Positions 33,807 to 38,705 of a stretch of DNA of 38,705 nucleotides are shown here, one piece after another (within the stretch, counting starts at the first letter, position 1; the number at the start of each line of letters is the position of its first letter). Under the pieces are notes generated by a model. The model worked only from the letters and a program-made list of their open reading frames with translations. It had not been told where the DNA came from and did not search any database. The position numbers and the translations under genes were made by a program. The stretch lies in contig JAHEXJ010000013.1 of the NCBI GenBank assembly GCA_023252155.1, positions 1 through 38,705 of the forward strand, given 5' to 3'. Source of the DNA: Actinomycetes bacterium. GTDB taxonomy: Bacteria; Actinomycetota; Actinomycetes; Nanopelagicales; Nanopelagicaceae.

Positions 33807-34844
33807 CTAGCAGACCGGCGATTCAAGAAGTTTGAAACTTTGTCTTGAACAATCTATTGCGGCCCGTACTCCCAAGGGGAGAATAAATTGCGGATCGGTA
33901 TGCCCAAAATCCATATTGGTAACGATCGGCAGGTTTCTCCGACCAAATTCACCCTCAATGACACCAAGAATCATCTGATCAAAATCCATTTTCTCAGAGT
34001 CTGAGTAATCCCTTGCTCGGCCAAAAAGTACTGCTGCAACCAGGTCTAGGGCCCCTTGCATTCCGTAATTCCGGAGCATGCGCCGTACCCTTTCAATGCT
34101 TGGTTTCTCCTCAGAAGTTTCGAAAAACAGAACTTTGCCATTCCAAAATTCATTGTGCGGCCAAAAGGGCGTGCCGTTTAAAACCTCAAGGACCTCAATG
34201 CAGCCACCATAAAGTTCTCCAGCCACCAATTCCGAGCCTTGAATGAATCTCCAACCGTCATCTCGTTTGAGTTCCTTCGTTTTTCCCGTGTTCTCAAGTT
34301 TGCGCCAATCAAGGTAGCCATCGCAATAAACACCGAAACCGAAGTATTCGTATTCCTCCTCGACAGAAAAAAGCAATGCCTTAATATGCTGGATGAAAGT
34401 CTCTGGAAGCGCTGCGGCCTGAGAGAATCCGGCCATTACCGAGGGGCCATTGAAAGTGACCAACCCCAACTGGTTGATGAAAGTCAAAAGCGTGGTCGTA
34501 TCCGAGTAGCCCATCAAGATCTTTGGGTTGCCTTTGATCACCTCGCGATCCAAAAACGGAAGAATTCTTATCGCGTCATCTCCACCGATGGAGGAAATGA
34601 TTGCCTTCACTTCAGGATCTAGGAACGCATCGTTGATATCTGCGGCGCGTGCCCGTGGATTGGCGCTGAGAAAACGATCGTCAGCCCTAGCGCTTGGATA
34701 TTCCTTGATCTGAAGTCCAAGGCTCCGCAAGATACTTAAGCCATTCTCATAAATGTGAGGATAGGCGCTTGGACCACCCCAAGATGAACTAACGATTCCT
34801 ACGGTGTCTCCGACACTTAATCTCGGTGGCTTGATGAAATTCAA
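33807..34844 (-). CDS. S66-family peptidase (LD-carboxypeptidase / MccF-like)
   Basis: A 345-residue serine peptidase of family S66, which includes LD-carboxypeptidases of cell-wall recycling and MccF proteins that cleave microcin C-like toxins. The likely nucleophile is Ser114 in LMGYSDTTTLL. The acidic and histidine partners lie in VAGELYGGCIEVLEVLNGTP and TNMDFGHTDPQFILPLG. The N-terminus (LSVGDTVGIVSSSWGG) is family-typical. The length and the GYSDTT form lean toward the MccF-like branch, but the motif alone does not settle it. The start codon is TTG at 34844, 11 bases after the VOC gene stop, with no clear ribosome binding site. Confidence 0.85.
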   Translation of the reverse strand: MNFIKPPRLSVGDTVGIVSSSWGGPSAYPHIYENGLSILRSLGLQIKEYPSARADDRFLSANPRARAADINDAFLDPEVKAIISSIGGDDAIRILPFLDREVIKGNPKILMGYSDTTTLLTFINQLGLVTFNGPSVMAGFSQAAALPETFIQHIKALLFSVEEEYEYFGFGVYCDGYLDWRKLENTGKTKELKRDDGWRFIQGSELVAGELYGGCIEVLEVLNGTPFWPHNEFWNGKVLFFETSEEKPSIERVRRMLRNYGMQGALDLVAAVLFGRARDYSDSEKMDFDQMILGVIEGEFGRRNLPIVTNMDFGHTDPQFILPLGVRAAIDCSRQSFKLLESPVC

Positions 34845-34855
34845 GTGGTCAGCAT

Positions 34856-35260
34856 TTAGGCGTACCCGAACATCTCAACGTTGGGATCAAGACACAAGCA
34901 GAATGGATGTCCCACAGGGTCTAGATAGACGCGGAAATTTGTGCCCGCTTGAAAATCCGATTTCGTCGCTCCCAAAGCGAGGACTCTCTCCTCTGCTACA
35001 TCCAAATCTCTCACATGGAAATCCATGTGCATCTGCTGAGGGACTGGACCCTCGGGCCAAGTAGGGGCAATGTAATTATCGATCTTTTGAAAACAAATTG
35101 CCTCAGTGCCATTACGCAAAAGGCAGTACCACGTAACTTTTTCAGGATCGAAATCTCCCAGCGGTTCCATCTCAAAACCCGTGAGTTTCGAATAGAACTC
35201 GGCAAGGGCTAGTGGATCCGGACAATCAAGGGCCGTGTAGGAATACTTTGCAATTGGCAT
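34856..35260 (-). CDS. VOC (glyoxalase/bleomycin-resistance) family protein
   Basis: A 134-residue vicinal-oxygen-chelate domain protein made of two beta-alpha-beta-beta-beta modules. Visible family features are YSYTALDCPDPLALAEFYSK followed by LTGFEM at the start, MHMDFHVRDLDVAEERVLAL in the second module, and VYLDPVGHPFCLCLD at the end. It could be a metal-dependent lyase or dioxygenase, or a drug-binding protein; the substrate cannot be told. It lies 24 bases from the DinB-like gene and 11 bases from the S66 peptidase, all on the minus strand. Confidence 0.83.
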   Translation of the reverse strand: MPIAKYSYTALDCPDPLALAEFYSKLTGFEMEPLGDFDPEKVTWYCLLRNGTEAICFQKIDNYIAPTWPEGPVPQQMHMDFHVRDLDVAEERVLALGATKSDFQAGTNFRVYLDPVGHPFCLCLDPNVEMFGYA

Positions 35261-35284
35261 GGTCAGAAATTACCCAACATTTTC

Positions 35285-35749
35285 TTACTTGCCTATAGCT
35301 TCCATCATCTGATCCGCGTGAGCGCGCGGATGATTTGTGTAAGCGCGGAGCCAATTCATAACGGTGTAATGGCCCGAGTCCGTGTGGACTCCTGATCGAT
35401 TTAGGTCTTCCATCTTTAGTCGCTTGAGGATGTCCAAACTCGCCGCACGAACGGCCTTGTATACGGCAATCGAATGCTCGATCGGAAGCTCTGTATAACC
35501 AAGGGTCGAATTCTCCGCCCAGAGCGCCTCGTCGTATCCCTGAATGACCGAGCCCGTTGGTTCAGCAATCAGTCTGCGAAGGCGTGCATACGACTGGGCC
35601 TCGCTATCGGCCATGTGGTGGGCGATCTGCCTAGGCGACCAACCATCTGGAATGTGCTTATCCAGATCGGCGGGTGTGACGGTTGCGAATTTTTCAAAGA
35701 AGTACTCAGTCGATGCTTCGTACTCGCGAGCGTAATCGTTGATATCCAT
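35285..35749 (-). CDS. DinB-superfamily protein
   Basis: A four-helix DinB/YfiT-like protein of about 154 residues from the ATG at 35749; a TTG at 35767 would add six residues. The conserved metal-site histidines are in PRQIAHHMADSEAQSY near residue 45 and in NHPRAHADQMMEAIG at the C-terminus. The family includes thiol-dependent transferases that use mycothiol or bacillithiol in actinobacteria and firmicutes. Neither the thiol nor the substrate is known here. It is followed downstream by the VOC gene and preceded by tRNA-Glu. Confidence 0.8.
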   Translation of the reverse strand: MDINDYAREYEASTEYFFEKFATVTPADLDKHIPDGWSPRQIAHHMADSEAQSYARLRRLIAEPTGSVIQGYDEALWAENSTLGYTELPIEHSIAVYKAVRAASLDILKRLKMEDLNRSGVHTDSGHYTVMNWLRAYTNHPRAHADQMMEAIGK

Positions 35750-35784
35750 GTCCCAGAGTGTAGACAAATCGCCTGAGACGGCGT

Positions 35785-35860
35785 TGGTAGCCCCGAAGGG
35801 ATTCGAACCCTCGTAGCTGGCTTGAGAAGCCAGAGTCCTAGGCCGCTAGACGACGGGGCC
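35785..35860 (-). tRNA. tRNA-Glu (anticodon CTC), CCA encoded
   Basis: Cloverleaf on the minus strand: acceptor GGCCCCG pairs with CGGGGCT (one G-U), anticodon stem CTGGC/GCCAG around loop TTCTCAA with anticodon CTC, and T-arm GAGGG-TTCGAAT-CCCTT. Discriminator A at 35788 is followed by a genomically encoded CCA (35785-35787). It reads GAG codons. The nearby gltX encodes the cognate synthetase. Confidence 0.96.
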
Positions 35861-35923
35861 CTAGTGCCTGCGAATCATACAGGGATTGCGCCCTTCGATT
35901 TTCTCCTCCGAACAGGTTGAAAA

Positions 35924-36220
35924 CTACATTTCCATCGCTTCGTAGACTTGCAGACCTGATTTTCCAGGACAAGTTTTGGCGATCTCTACTGCGGCATCCA
36001 TATCCTCCGCTTTTATGATCGTGTAGCCACTCACGGGGCGATTCTCCTGGGTAAGGCTTGATGCACCATTGGCATTAACCAGTCGCCCATCCATCAATGG
36101 ATTACCCATATCCAAAATGCTCCCGCCAATCGTTCCAAACCACTTCATCCACACATCCATGACGTCGTCCGTCGGTTTTTCGTCTGGTTCGGCGTTGTAA
36201 AGTAATACGAATTTCTTCAT
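35924..36220 (-). CDS. YCII-related / DGPF-domain protein
   Basis: A 98-residue protein of the YCII-like (DGPF) fold, with the usual start MKKFVLLYNAEPDEKP and the late block SGYTIIKAEDMDAAVEIAKT followed by CPG. It contains AWMK-like segment VWMKWFGTIGG near residue 24. Related proteins are often fused to or adjacent to ECF sigma factors, but none is present here. The ATG has GGAGAAG about 3-9 bases upstream. It lies between tRNA-Glu and tRNA-Gln. No catalytic role is established for this form. Confidence 0.82.
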   Translation of the reverse strand: MKKFVLLYNAEPDEKPTDDVMDVWMKWFGTIGGSILDMGNPLMDGRLVNANGASSLTQENRPVSGYTIIKAEDMDAAVEIAKTCPGKSGLQVYEAMEM

Positions 36221-36333
36221 GATCTTCTCCGATTTTTGACTGACCCAGGGCCGGATCAGACGTAAAAACGATAAGTGACCGCAGCGGTTTTTGCTAGAGC
36301 GTTGAGATAATAATAAATGAACAGACTACTTTG

Positions 36334-36405
36334 CTGGGGTACCAGGACTCGAACCTAGACTTACTGAACCAGAATCAGCAGGGCTGCCAATTACCCCATA
36401 CCCCA
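36334..36405 (-). tRNA. tRNA-Gln (anticodon CTG)
   Basis: Minus-strand cloverleaf: acceptor TGGGGTA pairs with TACCCCA, anticodon stem GCTGA/TCAGT around loop TTCTGGT with anticodon CTG, and T-arm with GGTTCGAGTCC. The discriminator is G, followed by CAA, so CCA is not encoded, unlike the neighbouring tRNA-Glu. It starts 28 bases after gltX ends, suggesting co-transcription. Confidence 0.96.
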
Positions 36406-36433
36406 AAAGGCGTTCGCAAGGATACCGTAGAAA

Positions 36434-37894
36434 CTACAGCGCCAAGGCCGAGGAAATCCGCTCCAGACAAGCACTTTTGCCCAGTAACTCCATGGATTCA
36501 AATAGCGGAGGCGAAATCGTGCTTCCCGTAACCGCGATTCGCACCGAGCCAAATGCCACACGTGGCTTGAGCCCCATCTCCTCAATCAGCGAAGAGCGAA
36601 GCGCAGATTCGATTGATGAATGAGTCCATTCTGAGAGCGGGATCAATTCTTCAAGACTTCGCGTCAATACAGCTTTGGAAGCGACGTCGCTGACCTTCGC
36701 AACGGATTCGGGATCGACGGCGAAGTCTTTAACGAACAGGAACTTCAGCATCGCTGGAATCTCGCCTAACTTTGTTATGCGCTCTTGGATAATCGGCAAT
36801 GCCGCCTTAACGAGTGCAATCTCCTCCTCTGAACCAGAGATCACCTTTGCATTTTTAAGGAAAGGAAGTGACCAAGTGAGGAAATCTTCAAGATTTAGTG
36901 CGCGAATCTTGTCGCCATTAATTGCTTCAAGTTTTTTCATGTCGAATTTCGCGGGCGAACTGTGAACGCGTTCGACCGTGAAGAGCTCGGTGAGTTCCTT
37001 CATTGTCACGTTCTCGCGATCCTCCCCCGGCGACCAACCAAGCAAGGCAAGGTAATTGCAGATGGCCTCAGGTAGGAATCCCATTTCGCGATACCACGCA
37101 ATGGAGACTTCACCGTTTCGCTTCGATAATTTGGCGTTGTCTTGTCCCATAACGAATGGCAAGTGAGCGAATGTTGGGAAATCCTCATCCTTGAGTCCCA
37201 TCGCCTGATAAACGCGGATCTGCCGCGGAGTAGATGAAAGCAGATCTTCACCACGTAGAACATGGGTCACCTTCATCATCACATCATCAACTGCAACAGC
37301 GAGGGTGTAGAGCGGTGAGCCATCCCCGCGAACTAACACGAAGTCTGGAACAAATTTGTGATCGAAGGAGACTTCACCGCGAATCTGATCTACGAATGTG
37401 GTTTGTCCGTCAGGCATTCGCATTCGGATAACTGGCTTTCGACCCTCTGCACGAAATGCAGCAATGTGGTCTTCGCTCAAATTGCGACATTGTCCGTCGT
37501 AGCCTGGGGCGACATTGGCAGCGCGTTGTGCTTCGCGACGTGCTTCAAGTTCCTCGGCTGTACAGAAACAGTAATAAGCGTCCTTTTGATCAAGGAACTT
37601 CTGTGCCCAATCGGAGTAAATATTGAGTCGTTGAGATTGCCTATAAGGACCGTATGCGCCGCCGACTTCGGGACCCTCGTCCCATTGCAGTCCAAGCCAT
37701 CGAAGAGTGTCGATTGCCGCAGCGATGTATTCATCCGTTACTCGGGTGGTGTCTGTATCTTCGATCCGGAAAATGAACGTCCCACCCGTGTGTCGGGCAT
37801 AGGCCCAATCAAAAAGTGCCGTACGGATATTTCCGACGTGAAGGTCACCCGTTGGTGAAGGGGCGAATCGCACCCGGACTTGTCTTTCAACCAT
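36434..37894 (-). CDS. gltX: Glutamyl-tRNA synthetase
   Basis: Class I synthetase that attaches glutamate to tRNA-Glu and, in organisms lacking GlnRS, also to tRNA-Gln for later amidation. The 486-residue protein begins VRVRFAPSPTGDLHVGNIRT, with HVGN as the HIGH motif, and has RIEDTDTTR near residue 44. The KMSKS equivalent is KLSKRNGEVSI near 255, and a C-terminal anticodon-binding domain follows. A cysteine-containing insertion (YYCFCTAEEL) near 107 is typical of bacterial GluRS. Its ATG overlaps the FAH-family stop by 8 bases. Beside it lie tRNA-Gln and tRNA-Glu. Confidence 0.97.
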   Translation of the reverse strand: MVERQVRVRFAPSPTGDLHVGNIRTALFDWAYARHTGGTFIFRIEDTDTTRVTDEYIAAAIDTLRWLGLQWDEGPEVGGAYGPYRQSQRLNIYSDWAQKFLDQKDAYYCFCTAEELEARREAQRAANVAPGYDGQCRNLSEDHIAAFRAEGRKPVIRMRMPDGQTTFVDQIRGEVSFDHKFVPDFVLVRGDGSPLYTLAVAVDDVMMKVTHVLRGEDLLSSTPRQIRVYQAMGLKDEDFPTFAHLPFVMGQDNAKLSKRNGEVSIAWYREMGFLPEAICNYLALLGWSPGEDRENVTMKELTELFTVERVHSSPAKFDMKKLEAINGDKIRALNLEDFLTWSLPFLKNAKVISGSEEEIALVKAALPIIQERITKLGEIPAMLKFLFVKDFAVDPESVAKVSDVASKAVLTRSLEELIPLSEWTHSSIESALRSSLIEEMGLKPRVAFGSVRIAVTGSTISPPLFESMELLGKSACLERISSALAL

Positions 37895-38681
37895 GAATGC
37901 TTACCTTATTCGTTAGTTCGCCGAGGCCTTCGATTGAAACCGTGACTAATGCTCTTTCGGGCATTGGACCAATGCCTGCAGGGGTGCCGGTCAGGATTAC
38001 ATCTCCGGGAAGCAGAGTCATCACCTGCGTCACAAAATGGATAATGGCCGGAACATTGCTGATCATTTCCGACAATCTTGCAGACTGTTTCACTTCACCG
38101 TTGAGGGTTGTCGTGATTTTCTGGTCCCCCGGAGTGAAATCAGTTTCGATCCATGGTCCAAGTGGGCAGAACGTGTCGAAGCCTTTTGCACGAGTCCACT
38201 GACCATCTTTTTTCTGCAAGTCGCGCGCAGTTACATCATTGCCGATGGTGTAACCGAAGATCACGTCGTGAGCGCGCTCTTTTGGTACGTCTTTGCAGAT
38301 GCGACCAATGACAATTGCGAGCTCGCCTTCAAAGTCGACGCGATCGCTCATGCCTGGCCACACGATCGTGTCATCTGGGCCGATTACAGACGTATTGGGT
38401 TTTAAGAAAATGATCGGCTCCTCAGGAACCTCCCCGCCCATTTCCTTGGCGTGATCGGCGTAGTTCTTTCCGATGCAGACGACCTTGCTACGGGGAAGCA
38501 CGGGAGCGAGCAAACGCACCTGTGAGAGCGGAACGACTTGACCAGTGGGCTTCACGCCTGAATAGAGCGGATCTCCGGTAATAACGGCAATCGAGCCCTC
38601 TCCAAGGACGCCAAATAACGGGTCTTTTCCGAGATCTAGAGCTGGGTCCGCCAAAGCGGGTGAGAATCGGACAATGCGCAT
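37887..38681 (-). CDS. Fumarylacetoacetate hydrolase (FAH) family protein
   Basis: A 264-residue member of the FAH superfamily of metal-dependent hydrolases and isomerases acting on 2-oxo acids. It shows SKVVCIGKNYADHAKEMGG near residue 69 and PIIFLKPNTSVIG near 90. The metal-site acids are in DRVDFEGELAIVIGR (E-x-E) and FGYTIGNDVTARDLQKKDGQ, and the end has LLPGDVILTGTPAGIGPM. In actinobacteria an FAH-family gene regularly lies just before gltX; the substrate is generally unknown. A TACCCT -10-like element ends 6 bases before the ATG and there is no Shine-Dalgarno, so the message may be leaderless. Confidence 0.92.
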   Translation of the reverse strand: MRIVRFSPALADPALDLGKDPLFGVLGEGSIAVITGDPLYSGVKPTGQVVPLSQVRLLAPVLPRSKVVCIGKNYADHAKEMGGEVPEEPIIFLKPNTSVIGPDDTIVWPGMSDRVDFEGELAIVIGRICKDVPKERAHDVIFGYTIGNDVTARDLQKKDGQWTRAKGFDTFCPLGPWIETDFTPGDQKITTTLNGEVKQSARLSEMISNVPAIIHFVTQVMTLLPGDVILTGTPAGIGPMPERALVTVSIEGLGELTNKVSIHG

Positions 38682-38705
38682 GAGGCTAGGGTATCGCGCC
38701 TTAAA

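Noticed and set aside
36260-36295. Short ACCG-CAG-CGGT hairpin followed by T5 on the plus strand
   Set aside because: The stem is four base pairs and there is no plus-strand gene to terminate.
36331-36531. Plus-strand open frame with GYQDSNLDLLNQNQQ-like translation
   Set aside because: It is the antisense of tRNA-Gln and the end of gltX, a well-known false protein.
1-38705. CRISPR arrays, insertion sequences, prophage or integrase genes
   Set aside because: No regularly spaced repeats, transposase or integrase motifs, or terminal inverted repeats were seen.

Overview
This 38.7 kb window reads as an actinobacterial chromosome segment of moderate GC content (about half, judged by eye). The lineage evidence is gene order: smc-rnc-rpmF-yceD-(coiled-coil protein)-coaD-rsmD-recG, then rpmB-thiL-(Lrp-like)-ddl-gpsA-plsC-hup-leuD-leuC-IclR regulator, then gltX next to tRNA genes. 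This is the backbone I remember from Streptomyces and relatives. An HU protein with a lysine/alanine tail, GTG/TTG starts, and a DosR/DosS-like regulator pair agree. The exact taxon cannot be settled here. Coding density is very high and no stretch of 300 bases lacks a gene.

Layout. (1) 1-8792, minus strand: smc (C-terminus cut by the window edge), rnc, rpmF, a DUF177/YceD protein, a coiled-coil protein, coaD, rsmD and recG. These are core chromosome, ribosome, CoA and DNA-repair genes. (2) 8860-14501, minus strand: a complete cydA-cydB-cydD-cydC operon for cytochrome bd quinol oxidase and its ABC exporter, with a strong palindrome upstream of cydA. (3) 14759-19658: rpmB, thiL, a stand-alone Lrp/AsnC ligand domain, and ddl, gpsA, plsC and hup (cell wall, phospholipid and nucleoid). 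(4) 19858-22631: leuDC with the divergent IclR-type regulator and a palindromic operator between them. (5) 22655-33797: a redox/nitrogen-oxide island. It holds a DosR-like response regulator, a GAF histidine kinase in an operon with a hemerythrin-DUF2249 protein, a winged-helix regulator with C-terminal cysteines, a TehA/SLAC-type membrane channel, and narGHJI (respiratory nitrate reductase). (6) 33807-38681, minus strand: S66 peptidase, VOC protein, DinB-like protein, tRNA-Glu, YCII-like protein, tRNA-Gln, gltX and a fumarylacetoacetate-hydrolase-family protein.

How it fits together: two low-oxygen respiratory modules (a high-affinity bd oxidase and a nitrate reductase) sit at two points in an otherwise conserved backbone. 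The nitrate module carries its own apparent sensing layer: oxygen/NO-type kinase and response regulator, a diiron hemerythrin and a possible Fe-S regulator. It has no NarK transporter in view; the only transporter beside it is the SLAC-type channel. The most interesting non-coding signals are perfect or near-perfect inverted repeats at the cydA, hup, leuC/regulator, hemerythrin/regulator and channel/narG promoters. No CRISPR array, prophage, insertion sequence or replication origin was seen.
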